9,429 bases of DNA from an uncultured Coriobacteriaceae bacterium (GCA_902796815.1 CADBQL010000270.1:1-9429), one strand, 5' to 3'; positions 1 to 6,621 are shown, numbered from the stretch's first letter. Translations and numbers: made by a program. Notes: generated by a model from the sequence alone, not told the origin.

Positions 1-771
1 ACCTGGTGATGAAGCTGCGGTTTCGCGCTCGAAATGATACACGTGAACGAAGGCGAGCGCCGCAATCGCGATAACCGCGCTCACAATGCTTTTGATGGCA
101 AGCGTGGGCAACACATAGGTGTAGCCGCCGCTCACGGCGGCCGCTGTTTGCCATGCGGTCACATCGCTGGGCAGCAGCGCCGTGTTCTTGAACATATCGA
201 GAAAAGTCTGCACGAGCCCGAACACCGCGCACACTACGGGGACAGCCGCACACAGAGCACCGCGGCGTTGCCCCAGGAAGTACAAGCACAAAAGCGCCAA
301 CCCGATGATGAGCAGTTCCTGATGGCGAAAAACCGCTTCAATCGACATCCAATCAGGATTGTCAGCCATTTCGAGCGCCGCATACGAAAATGCCGTTGCG
401 ATTCCCAACAGAACCAGGTCGCTCGCCCATTCGAGAACCACGCTCACAGGAGCCGCAAGCGATTGGGCTTTGCGCGCGAACAGGGCGCCCGCGTTCTCGC
501 GATACAGCACTGCGATGCCGAGCAATGCGCACACAAGCTGGCAGGCACAAAAATCGAACGGCTCTATGAGACATAATCCCCGCGCACACCAAACGGCAAA
601 AAAGGCCGGCACAACCGCAAACGGCAGCGCCCACGCCATCGTCGAAGGCCTCAACGATCTGCGACGCCATATAGCGCACCCGATTACGCCCGCACAAGCC
701 AATACGGCAACAAGTGCCCACGACGAGCTCAAAGCCGCCTCAAAGTCTTCCACTACGATTTCCTCTCCCAT
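1..771 (-). CDS. LTA synthase / phosphoglycerol transferase-like membrane protein, N-terminal part (runs off window)
   Basis: This frame stays open for 257 codons to the left edge, so the C-terminus is missing. The visible part is almost entirely hydrophobic, with likely membrane segments near residues 17-34, 46-63, 73-91, 107-131, 152-167, 173-192 and 226-245. Between the last two lies a stretch reading FKNTALLPSDVTAW and then SGGYTYVLP (about 194-222). It resembles the 'F+x..P.D....A..V.g.Y' segment that precedes the last membrane helix in LTA-synthase-family enzymes, which polymerise glycerol phosphate or transfer it to glycans outside the cell. The extracellular sulfatase-like catalytic domain would lie beyond the edge, so the call rests on the membrane part only. 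ATG at 771 is preferred because GGGAG lies 9 nt upstream; an in-frame ATG at 780 has no spaced ribosome site, and a TAA closes the frame a little further upstream. Another multi-pass membrane protein cannot be excluded. Confidence 0.6.
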   Translation of the reverse strand, partial: MGEEIVVEDFEAALSSSWALVAVLACAGVIGCAIWRRRSLRPSTMAWALPFAVVPAFFAVWCARGLCLIEPFDFCACQLVCALLGIAVLYRENAGALFARKAQSLAAPVSVVLEWASDLVLLGIATAFSYAALEMADNPDWMSIEAVFRHQELLIIGLALLCLYFLGQRRGALCAAVPVVCAVFGLVQTFLDMFKNTALLPSDVTAWQTAAAVSGGYTYVLPTLAIKSIVSAVIAIAALAFVHVYHFERETAASSPG

Positions 772-864
772 GAGCGCCATCTCCCGCGATGCGCTCGAGA
801 TGACAAGGGATTATTGTCCCGCACGATGACATGCCATGCAATCAAAACGCCTATTCCGATAAAG

Positions 865-891
865 ATGACATAAAGTCGGGTTTTTTGTCAT
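865..891 (+). repeat. 27-bp dispersed repeat, copy 1 (TAAAG type)
   Basis: The core begins ATGACA, ends TGTCAT (a 6-bp inverted pair) and carries TAAAGTCGGGTTTTT between them. It is identical to the copies at 9096-9122, 9208-9234 (opposite strand) and 9297-9323 (opposite strand). Similarity continues downstream as TTAA..CTTTTAGTCA. This is the only copy between two divergent genes and the only one without an inverted partner nearby. Confidence 0.9.
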
Positions 892-1067
892 TAACCCTTT
901 TAGTCAGCAATAAGAAAAACAATCACATGGCAGAGTCGCAAGTTTTCCTTAATAGATAGCAATTTATTCTTAGTAATTATTTGTGTTAATAGCTACAGTT
1001 ATAAATATCACTAAAGCATTTATGCCAGTGCGTTACATCCAGAACGAGCCGCCCGAGGAGAAGCCCC
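892..1067 (+). promoter_or_regulatory. AT-rich divergent intergenic region, probable promoter zone
   Basis: From about 892 to 1020 the sequence is clearly AT-rich compared with the GC-rich genes on both sides. It contains two similar motifs, TTAATAGATA (949-958) and TTAATAGCTA (986-995). TTGTGT (981-986) followed by TAAATA (1002-1007) could serve as -35/-10, but the 15-nt spacing is short, so no single promoter is assigned. A GAGGAG ribosome site at 1055-1060 precedes the start at 1068. No coding frame is convincing here. Confidence 0.45.
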
Positions 1068-1955
1068 ATGAGCGAAGTTGCGAGCGAAACGTTTTCCCGC
1101 TACGTTGTGCATGCGTTCGAAAAGAACATGGGAACAGTTCGACTTCCGCGACAGAAACTCAAAGATCCGCGGGTCGTCACGACGGCACGCGTCGTGTTGT
1201 CAGTGCAATACGACGGAAAATTCTCCTTCATTTCGCGAGATCCCGTAGACATTCGCGGCGATTCGGCCGATTGGTACGGCTATCCCGACGGCATACCTTG
1301 CGAAGTCGCACCGTCGATGACCGACGTTATCGCGCAAGCGCATGAGCTTATTTACGGCAACGCTTTCAACAAGGCCACGTGCCGCGACTACCTCGACATC
1401 GACGAGTGTGGCATCATACAGCGCATCTTGGGCATTCCCGGTCGCTACACCTGCTTCGTGGTCAACGGCCAGTATGCTTACGATTCAGAAAGCGAATATG
1501 CAAACTGGGGTTTTAGAGGACTCGGTTATCGCGAGACGCCGATTTCTGACCTGGACGTCATCGAGGTGTTCGGTTTCCAGCAGAGTGTGGGGCTCGACTA
1601 CTACACGTATTTCCTGAACCCCGATGGAAGCTGGCTTCGAATGGCCGTAGTCGCCCCGGGCGAGCCCATCACCTTGCACCAGGAAGGCTACCTATTCGCC
1701 ATCGGCGGTCCCTTCCGCCAAGTCGACCGCATAGAACAGCGCCTGGTCGCTCCAATCACTCAATCGCGCCTGGCTATCGTCGACCCGATTACCTTCGAGC
1801 TTTTTGATATCGAAGGCGCAGTAACCGACGAAAAGGGAGTCGCTACGTTTTCGCTCAGTGAACCAGGCGACTACTACGTGACAGCTTACGACGGACTTCC
1901 TCCCCGCAACAGGGCCAGCTTATCGCTTCCATTGCTGCCTGTCATCGTACGATAA
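1068..1955 (+). CDS. DUF4430-like plus Ig-like domain protein without signal peptide
   Basis: The 295-aa product has two parts. Residues about 38-185 resemble the DUF4430-like modules of Coriobacteriia and Clostridia surface proteins: YDGKFSF, a GYPDG segment, TDVIAQAHELIYG (85-97), a YTCFVVNGQYAY strand (127-138), ISDLDVIEVFGF (159-170) and YYTYF. Residues about 190-275 look like an Ig-type beta-sandwich repeat, with VAPGEPITL (195-203), TDEKGVATFSLSEPGDYYVTA (253-273) and the usual 'tDe.G.atf.f.epG.YyV.A' ending. In surface proteins both modules follow a signal peptide and often a cell-wall anchor. Here the N-terminus (MSEVASETFSRYVV) is polar, there is no anchor, and no upstream in-frame start exists before a TAA at 1002-1004. 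The start is supported by GAGGAG 7 nt upstream. The product may be cytoplasmic, leaderless-secreted or a decayed fragment. The function is unknown, and the family link is from memory of the motif pattern. Confidence 0.75.
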   Translation: MSEVASETFSRYVVHAFEKNMGTVRLPRQKLKDPRVVTTARVVLSVQYDGKFSFISRDPVDIRGDSADWYGYPDGIPCEVAPSMTDVIAQAHELIYGNAFNKATCRDYLDIDECGIIQRILGIPGRYTCFVVNGQYAYDSESEYANWGFRGLGYRETPISDLDVIEVFGFQQSVGLDYYTYFLNPDGSWLRMAVVAPGEPITLHQEGYLFAIGGPFRQVDRIEQRLVAPITQSRLAIVDPITFELFDIEGAVTDEKGVATFSLSEPGDYYVTAYDGLPPRNRASLSLPLLPVIVR

Positions 1956-2024
1956 GACGATGCACGGGTCGGCGGAGCACGGCCTCCTTCCCCGCTGATC
2001 CGCATAGGAGCTGGCCCACCGTTG

Positions 2025-2080
2025 AACCAGGAGGAAACCGATAGGGACGTGCCCCTTACGGTTTCCTCCTGGTTTAGTTT
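2025..2080 (+). terminator. Rho-independent terminator after the 1068-1955 gene
   Basis: AACCAGGAGGAAACCG (2025-2040) pairs perfectly with CGGTTTCCTCCTGGTT (2059-2074), a 16-bp stem. A smaller AGGG/CCCT stem (2043-2046 with 2053-2056) sits in the loop. TAGTTTT follows on the plus strand. It lies 69 nt after the stop codon, so it most likely ends the plus-strand transcript. Confidence 0.75.
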
Positions 2081-2085
2081 TCGGC

Positions 2086-2112
2086 ATGACACGAAGTCGG
2101 GTTTTTTGTCAT
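2086..2112 (+). repeat. 27-bp dispersed repeat, copy 2 (CGAAG type)
   Basis: It has the same ATGACA and TGTCAT ends and the same GTCGGGTTTTT centre as copy 1, but ACACGAAG replaces ACATAAAG. It forms the left arm of the 2084-2156 hairpin. Confidence 0.9.
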
Positions 2113-2127
2113 CGACCCAAAAGGTCG

Positions 2128-2154
2128 ATGACAAAAAACCCGACTTCGTGTCAT
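2128..2154 (-). repeat. 27-bp dispersed repeat, copy 3 (CGAAG type, inverted)
   Basis: This is the exact reverse complement of copy 2, including the CGAAG variant, so both arms changed together. It starts 4 nt after the stop codon of the minus-strand HAD gene and is read in the same orientation relative to that gene as the other copies at gene ends. Confidence 0.9.
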
Positions 2155-2158
2155 GCTC

Positions 2159-2626
2159 TTACGTACGCAAGGTTGCACGCACGCGATCGGGATGCAAGAG
2201 GAGCGAAAGCCCCTCGTAGGCGCTACGCGCAAGCACGTCGGCATGCGGCAGCAACCCGGCGCACATCCCTTCGACATCGAGCACCGCAATACGCAGGTCT
2301 GCGCAATCGAACATCTCGATGTCGTTGAAGCCGTTTCCCAAGCAGGCAACGCGACCGGAAAGCCCCTCAGCATAACGCCTCTTGAACTCGGCCGCGCCAG
2401 CGCGCGGAAACGTGACGACCTCCACGCCGAGCGGACCGCATTGCTCCTTGACGCTACCATACGTATCGGCAGTGAGCACAGCAACATGCGCGACGTCCGC
2501 AAGCTCGCAAATGAGCTCTGCAGCTCCTGGCACCAGCGCTCCATCAGCGGCGATGGTCCCGTTGTAATCCAGGAGCACGTGTTCGATTTCAAGCACGTCG
2601 CGACCGGGTATGTCGATGCGTATCAT
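2159..2626 (-). CDS. Small HAD-superfamily protein, 'soluble P-type ATPase' type (COG4087-like)
   Basis: The 155-aa product opens with MIRIDIPG and then shows HAD motif I as LLDYNGTIA (nucleophile D20). Asn22 stands where most HAD phosphatases have the acid/base Asp. Motif II is VLTADTYG (Thr52), the conserved Lys is probably K82, and motif III is GNGFND (97-102), much like the GDGxND loop of P-type ATPases. The end, HPDRVRATLRT, also fits the COG4087 family, whose members are stand-alone versions of the P-type ATPase phosphorylation domain with no firm biological role. ATG 2624-2626 is chosen because AGGAG lies 6 nt upstream; a longer open frame to 2695 has no such site. It follows pstB by 75 nt with no terminator in between, so it is probably the last gene of the pst transcript. 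A link to phosphate handling is inferred from position only. Confidence 0.85.
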   Translation of the reverse strand: MIRIDIPGRDVLEIEHVLLDYNGTIAADGALVPGAAELICELADVAHVAVLTADTYGSVKEQCGPLGVEVVTFPRAGAAEFKRRYAEGLSGRVACLGNGFNDIEMFDCADLRIAVLDVEGMCAGLLPHADVLARSAYEGLSLLLHPDRVRATLRT

Positions 2627-2701
2627 ATGTTTCTCCTGCCTTTTTCCAACGAAAACGACTCTGTGACAAGCCATGCTGTCCCAACGGCTTCGCACGCCTT
2701 C

Positions 2702-3466
2702 TTATCCGAACGCTCCCATGAGGAAGCTGCGCGTCGCCTCCTCGCGCGGGTTTTCGAAAAACTCCCGCGCCGAAGCGGCCTCCACCAGCCGACCGTCGTT
2801 GAGAAACACCGCATAATCGGCGATGCGCCTCGCTTGGGCAATGTTGTGCGTGACGATGATAATCGAATAGTCGCGCTTGAGTTCGAGCAGCGTGGATTCC
2901 ACCTTGGAAGTCGCTTTCACGTCGAGCGCCGAACACGGCTCGTCGAGCAAAAGCACCTCCGGGTCGACCGTCAAAGCCCGCGCAATGCACAGGCGTTGCT
3001 GCTGACCTCCCGAAAGCGACAGCGCGCTTTGGTTGAGCCGATCGCTGACTTCTTCGTACAAGCCAACCATCTGCAACTTCTGCCGAACAAACTCGTCAAG
3101 GTCGGCTTTGCGAACGCTTCGGTAGTATTTGGGCGCATACGCAATGTTCTTGTATATCGAAAAAGGAAACGGCGTGGGCGTTTGCGTGACCATGCCGATG
3201 CGGCGGCGAAGATCCTCAACCGCAATCCCCGCCGTGGATTTCCCCGAAAGCAGCACATCCCCGCTCACCTGCGCGCCCGACTGCTCGCGAATCAGCGCAT
3301 TCAGGCAGCTGAGCAACGTCGTCTTACCGCAGCCCGACGGTCCCAGGACAGCGGTGATACTGAATGCCGGCGCGCTGAACGTCACGTGGTCGAGCACCGT
3401 TTTCTTTCCGTACGAAACCGTGAGGTCAACCGTGCGGATAATCGGATCGCCTTCCAAACCACTCAT
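2702..3466 (-). CDS. pstB: Phosphate ABC transporter ATP-binding protein PstB
   Basis: The 254-aa ATPase would couple ATP hydrolysis to phosphate import on the inner face of the membrane. All ABC motifs are visible: Walker A GPSGCGKTT (42-50), Q-loop Gln95 in MVTQTPTPFPFSIYKNIAYAPK-like sequence (93-113, typical of PstB), signature LSGGQQQR (151-158), Walker B VLLLDEP (171-177), D-loop SALD and H-loop His207. The length is normal for PstB. The ATG at 3464-3466 overlaps the TGA of the upstream permease gene as ATGA, so the two are translationally coupled; the frame stays open further upstream, but that part lacks family similarity. The PstB-specific 'QKPNPFP' segment reads QTPTPFP here, and the D-loop is followed by VKAT where PIAT/PVAT is usual. 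Both are small departures that leave the call firm. Confidence 0.95.
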   Translation of the reverse strand: MSGLEGDPIIRTVDLTVSYGKKTVLDHVTFSAPAFSITAVLGPSGCGKTTLLSCLNALIREQSGAQVSGDVLLSGKSTAGIAVEDLRRRIGMVTQTPTPFPFSIYKNIAYAPKYYRSVRKADLDEFVRQKLQMVGLYEEVSDRLNQSALSLSGGQQQRLCIARALTVDPEVLLLDEPCSALDVKATSKVESTLLELKRDYSIIIVTHNIAQARRIADYAVFLNDGRLVEAASAREFFENPREEATRSFLMGAFG

Positions 3467-5229
3467 TGCAGCTTTCTCCACTCTCTCGATGCGATCTGCG
3501 CATATACGGTAGCTAGAGCGTTGCTCACCAGGATAAGTGCCATCATGACGAATGCAGTGCCGAACGCGGTATCGAGCGACGTCGTGCCTTGCGCCACCAA
3601 CAGATACAAATGCAGCGGAAGCGCCATGGCGGGCTCCATCAGGTTCGTCGGCATGCCCGCAAATGCCACACCGCCCGTGAACAGCAGCGGCGCGGTTGCC
3701 CCGAGCGCATAGCACGCTCCGAGGATGATACCGCGCACGAGCTCGCCTTGGCAAGCGGGCAGCACGATGGTGCGAATCGCATGCAGGCGCGAGCAGCCCA
3801 GAACGTACGAGGCTTCGACCAGGGATTTCGGTAATTCCATAAACGCCTTCTCGGCACGCACCTCGATGAAGGGCAGCACCATGACGGCGAGGGCCACGCT
3901 CGCGGACAGCACGCAACGCCCCCATCCCATATCACGCACGAGAAAGCTGTACGCGAACAAACCCATGATAATAGAGGGGATACCGGCCATGCACTGCACG
4001 GCCAGCCGAATTGCGCCGGCCACGCGTGCATTCCGGACGTAGAACACGACGAACAGCGCGCAGGCAATCGCGGGAATGCCGCCCAAAACCACTGCGCACG
4101 CCGTGAACGCCAGGCTTCCCGCGATAGCGGGCGCAATACCGCCCTCTTCGCCGAGCACCAACCCACGCGGAGGCTGCGTGAGCATTTCCCAACTGATGGT
4201 GGAAGCGCCGTTGGCGAATACGTAGCCGAACAAAAACACGATTGACGCGAACGTGATGACAAGGCTTGCAATCGCCCACACACGGACAACGGCGCCAAAA
4301 CGCTTAGCTCCATGACCGCCTACCCGGGCGGCGAAGCTGCTCGAACTCGCAAGGCGATTACGCAGGAAGGCAACGAGCAGGTTGATTGCCAGCAACAGCA
4401 GCATGAGCACCATGCCCGCGGCGAACAGCGCGTGGTAGTGATCGCTTCCCGCAACAGCCGTGCCCATCTCGAGCGCGATGACCGACGGAATGGTTTCGCT
4501 TTTCCCAAGCAAGGTGGGAAACACGTTGGCGTTTCCGATGACCATCATGACGGCCATGGTTTCGCCCATGGCCCGGCCCATGGCCAAAACGAGCGACAGC
4601 AGGATGTTTCGGCTCGCCGCTGGCAAAACGATGGTCGCCATGGCGCTCCAACGCGATATGCCAAGCGTCAAAGCCGGTTCCAAGTAGCGGTTACGCTCGG
4701 CAAGCAACGAATCGCTGCAGGCCGAAATCAGGAACGGCAGCAGCATGACCGCAAGCACAATCGAGGCGCCGAGCACGCACAATCCGCTGGTCACGCCTGC
4801 TTTCATAAAGAGCCGCACCACGACGAGCAACCCGACGAAACCGTACACGACCGATGGGACGCCTGCAAGCAAGTCAACGAACGGATAAGCGAGCGATCGC
4901 ACGAGATGGCTTTCGGAAGAGGCCAGGAACACTGCCGCGCCAACACCCACAAGCAAGGCGATTACAAGCGCCAGGCAGGACACCGCAACGGTCGCGGCAA
5001 TGAAGTTGAAAATGCCGAACGACGTGCCGTTGCCAAAATCAACCGGCATCCAGCGTGTTCCGAACAGGAAGTCAGCCACGCTGACCGTCTGAAACAGCGG
5101 CACCGCTTCGCGTACGATGAAAAAGACCACGAATGCAAGTGACAATAATGCCACAACCGCGAAAGCGGCTACGAAAAACGTTCCTATGGAATCGACTGCC
5201 TTGTGCATAGGGGCTTTACGCCGCACCAT
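3463..5229 (-). CDS. pstCA: Fused phosphate ABC transporter permease PstC-PstA
   Basis: One 588-aa polypeptide carries both permease subunits, which are normally separate proteins of roughly 300 aa each. Residues about 1-293 match PstC: PSVVYG (125-130), the EAA-type coupling loop LEPALTLGISRWSAMATIVLPA (183-204) and MGRAMGETMAV (217-227). A short Ser/Gly linker (294-308) leads to the PstA half (about 313-588), with PSIIMGLFAYS, a second coupling loop VEASYVLGCSRLHAIRTIVLPA (471-492) and GATAPLLFTGG. About six membrane helices per half are evident. The frame is unbroken, with no sign of a sequencing-error fusion. The start is uncertain: ATG 5229 and ATG 5208 both lack a good ribosome site, and the 5208 start (581 aa) is equally possible. 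The stop overlaps pstB. With PstS and PstB it completes the high-affinity importer. Confidence 0.92.
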   Translation of the reverse strand: MVRRKAPMHKAVDSIGTFFVAAFAVVALLSLAFVVFFIVREAVPLFQTVSVADFLFGTRWMPVDFGNGTSFGIFNFIAATVAVSCLALVIALLVGVGAAVFLASSESHLVRSLAYPFVDLLAGVPSVVYGFVGLLVVVRLFMKAGVTSGLCVLGASIVLAVMLLPFLISACSDSLLAERNRYLEPALTLGISRWSAMATIVLPAASRNILLSLVLAMGRAMGETMAVMMVIGNANVFPTLLGKSETIPSVIALEMGTAVAGSDHYHALFAAGMVLMLLLLAINLLVAFLRNRLASSSSFAARVGGHGAKRFGAVVRVWAIASLVITFASIVFLFGYVFANGASTISWEMLTQPPRGLVLGEEGGIAPAIAGSLAFTACAVVLGGIPAIACALFVVFYVRNARVAGAIRLAVQCMAGIPSIIMGLFAYSFLVRDMGWGRCVLSASVALAVMVLPFIEVRAEKAFMELPKSLVEASYVLGCSRLHAIRTIVLPACQGELVRGIILGACYALGATAPLLFTGGVAFAGMPTNLMEPAMALPLHLYLLVAQGTTSLDTAFGTAFVMMALILVSNALATVYAQIASREWRKLQ

Positions 5230-5318
5230 AATGGGGAGACGCGAAACGCGAACTTGGGCGCACGCAATTGCGAAACTGTGACAGCGCGGGCGCGCCTTAC
5301 TCGATCGACCATCACTCG

Positions 5319-5333
5319 AGTGAGCGTGGGCGC
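5319..5333. repeat. 15-nt direct repeat, copy A
   Basis: AGTGAGCGTGGGCGC here recurs as AGTGAGCGTAGGCGC at 5380-5394 (one mismatch). TCGACCA precedes both copies at slightly different distances (5305 and 5373). Confidence 0.65.
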
Positions 5334-5379
5334 ATTGCGAGACGGGCGCCCTGCACGACCGGCCATACGCCATCGACCA

Positions 5380-5394
5380 AGTGAGCGTAGGCGC
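5380..5394. repeat. 15-nt direct repeat, copy B
   Basis: AGTGAGCGTAGGCGC matches copy A at 5319-5333 with one mismatch. It runs directly into the CGGAGT/ACTCCG hairpin at 5394. Confidence 0.65.
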
Positions 5395-5409
5395 GGAGTC
5401 TCAACTCCG
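5394..5409. other. Short hairpin in the pstS-pstCA gap
   Basis: CGGAGT (5394-5399) and ACTCCG (5404-5409) form a perfect 6-bp stem with a CTCA loop. There is no T-run on either side, so it is not an evident terminator. Confidence 0.5.
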
Positions 5410-5416
5410 ATCGGGT

Positions 5417-5442
5417 GCGGCCGCGCACTGTCGCACGGCCGC
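5417..5442. other. GC-rich hairpin downstream of pstS
   Basis: GCGGCCG (5417-5423) pairs with CGGCCGC (5436-5442) across a 12-nt loop. An alternative GTGCG/CGCAC pairing (5416-5420 with 5432-5436) excludes it. It lies about 40 nt after the pstS stop in the transcribed direction and could protect the pstS 3' end or partly stop transcription; no T-run follows. Confidence 0.5.
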
Positions 5443-5481
5443 TTTACGACGCCCGTCACGCTCCCCTTTTTGGCGAGTAGG

Positions 5482-6510
5482 CTATGCGGCAGGCGTGAAT
5501 GCCGGGATATAGCCGTTCTCCTCGACGGTGTCAAAACCCGTCTGCGAGAAGACGTAATCGATAAACGCCTGCTCAGATGCCGTAATCGGTTTACCCGTAA
5601 CAAACATGACCGGACGCTGGATGATGTAGGAGCCATCAAGGATGTTGGCCTCGTTGGCCTCGACACCGTCTACCTTCATTGCGATGAGCTTCTGGCCGTC
5701 AGCGTTGGCCTTATTGTATGCGCCGAATCCGGCATAGCCGATACCCCACTCGTCACCGCTAATGTTGGTAGCGAGCTCGGTCATCGAAGCGGACTGCGTG
5801 GCGTTGGGGGAAATCTCGACGTCTCCCATGATTGACTTTTGGAACACCTCGTACGCACCACCGGAAAGATCGCGGATGTACACGTTGATGGTTTCCTTCG
5901 GAAGCGAAGAATCAACCTGATCCCACGTGGCGTATTCGCCGGAGAAGATCTTTTGAATCGTTTCTTTGTCCATGTTATCCATCGACTTCGCGATGGGGTT
6001 TTTGGCATTCACCGAAACGGTCAAGGCGTCGCGTGCGACGATGAAGTCCTTGTAATCAGCGCCGAGCTTCTCTTTTTCTTCGTCCTTAATGTCGCGTGCG
6101 AGCATGCCGAAGTCAGCAGTACCGTCAATAGCAGCCGAAACGCCGACGCCCGAGCCACCCGGAGCGACGTAAATCGAGATGTTCTGCTCGGGCATAGACG
6201 AATCGACCTTGTCCCACGTCTCATACTCTTCGGTAAACGACGCGGCGAGCGACGAGATGATCGGGTACAGCGAAGTCGAACCGCAGAACATGATGGACGA
6301 TTGGAACTCGCCGTCTTCAGCTGCGGCAGCGCTTTCGGCGGCGGCGCTCTCGCTTGCCGCGGCAGATGCGCTCTCGCTCGCAGCGGCTGAAGCACTCGCG
6401 GCCGAATCGGATGCGGCAGGCGCACTTGCGCTCGACGCAGACGAGCTGCAGCCGGCAAGCGCAACCAGCATCAGGGCTAACGTTAGAACAGCAATAAGAT
6501 ACTTCTTCAT
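5482..6510 (-). CDS. pstS: Phosphate-binding lipoprotein PstS
   Basis: The 342-aa precursor has a lipoprotein signal: MKKYLIAVLTLALMLVALAG followed by Cys21, with lipobox LAGC. It should be lipid-anchored outside the membrane, capturing phosphate for the PstCA permease. Residues 22-66 are a linker made almost only of Ser and Ala with a few Glu. The binding domain then begins, with GSTSLYP (77-83), GGSGVG (118-123), ADFGMLARDI (132-141) and ARDALTVSVN (159-168), all typical of PstS. The second lobe has KIFSGEYATWDQV (187-199), RDLSGGAYEVF (213-223) and a C-terminal FIDYVFSQTGFDTV block. The segments at 95-115 and 192-212 are similar to each other (12 of 21 identical), so lobe 1 carries a copy-like stretch of lobe 2. 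ATG 6510 is chosen because GGGGAAG lies just upstream and the lipobox is correctly placed; the open frame to 6564 adds a non-signal extension. It is the first gene of the operon. Confidence 0.95.
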   Translation of the reverse strand: MKKYLIAVLTLALMLVALAGCSSSASSASAPAASDSAASASAAASESASAAASESAAAESAAAAEDGEFQSSIMFCGSTSLYPIISSLAASFTEEYETWDKVDSSMPEQNISIYVAPGGSGVGVSAAIDGTADFGMLARDIKDEEKEKLGADYKDFIVARDALTVSVNAKNPIAKSMDNMDKETIQKIFSGEYATWDQVDSSLPKETINVYIRDLSGGAYEVFQKSIMGDVEISPNATQSASMTELATNISGDEWGIGYAGFGAYNKANADGQKLIAMKVDGVEANEANILDGSYIIQRPVMFVTGKPITASEQAFIDYVFSQTGFDTVEENGYIPAFTPAA

Positions 6511-6559
6511 GGTCTTCCCCTTATACTTAAGATTTCCTTCCCAATGCATGACGACACCG

Positions 6560-6585
6560 CGCAATCGTTTGCAGATTCGATCGCG
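6560..6585. repeat. Palindromic 26-bp repeat upstream of pstS, copy 1
   Basis: CGCAATCG and CGATCGCG arms (one mismatch) flank the loop TTTGCAGATT. It matches copy 2 at 24 of 26 positions, 36 bp away, and lies 50-75 bp upstream of the pstS start codon. Confidence 0.75.
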
Positions 6586-6595
6586 CTTACCACCA

Positions 6596-6621
6596 CGCGA
6601 TCGTTCGCAGATTCGATCGCG
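6596..6621. repeat. Palindromic 26-bp repeat upstream of pstS, copy 2
   Basis: CGCGATCG (6596-6603) and CGATCGCG (6614-6621) are perfect inverted arms around TTCGCAGATT. The 36-bp period relative to copy 1 is a little more than three helical turns. Weaker relatives follow at 6638-6658 (TTGCAGATT) and 6706-6725 (CGCAGA loop). Confidence 0.75.

Larger units (their letters stand above)
2084..2156. terminator. 34-bp perfect hairpin built from two inverted repeat copies, between convergent genes
   Basis: The segment 2084-2117 is the exact reverse complement of 2123-2156, with a CAAAA loop. Each arm contains one full 27-bp repeat of the CGAAG type. It lies between the ends of two converging genes (1955 and 2159), so a bidirectional transcription stop is the natural reading. 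However, the T-run lies inside the stem and not after it, so this is not a textbook terminator. Confidence 0.6.
5230..5481 (-). promoter_or_regulatory. Structured 252-bp gap inside the pst operon
   Basis: The gap between the pstS stop and the pstCA start contains no convincing gene. It is dense in repeats and hairpins: a CGGAGT/ACTCCG stem (5394-5409), a GCGGCCG/CGGCCGC stem (5417-5442), the palindrome ACTCGAGT (5314-5321) and a 15-nt direct repeat (5319-5333 and 5380-5394, one mismatch). Such a gap would allow processing or attenuation so that binding protein exceeds permease, but that role is inferred. Confidence 0.45.

Noticed and set aside
34..829. Plus-strand open frames over the left-edge gene
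   Set aside because: The minus-strand frame gives a coherent multi-pass membrane protein with a family-like motif. The plus-strand translations are low-complexity and charged.
983..1345. 120-codon plus-strand frame overlapping the start of the 1068 gene
   Set aside because: It is out of frame with the well-supported 1068-1955 gene, becomes Arg-rich and has no ribosome site.
2153..3712. 519-codon open frame on the plus strand
   Set aside because: It runs antisense to the HAD, pstB and the end of the pstCA genes, all of which have clear motifs. The translation is Arg/His-rich with no domain, as expected of a shadow frame in GC-rich DNA.
4312..5142. 276-codon open frame on the plus strand
   Set aside because: It is antisense to the PstC half of the fused permease. 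The product is rich in Gln, His and Arg with no recognisable domain.
3463..5229. pstC and pstA as two separate genes
   Set aside because: No stop codon or internal ribosome site is seen in the linker region and the frame is continuous through both halves.
6520..6525. TATAAG as the -10 box of pstS
   Set aside because: It lies so close to the start codon that the transcript would not contain the GGGGAAG ribosome site, and no -35 matches at normal spacing.
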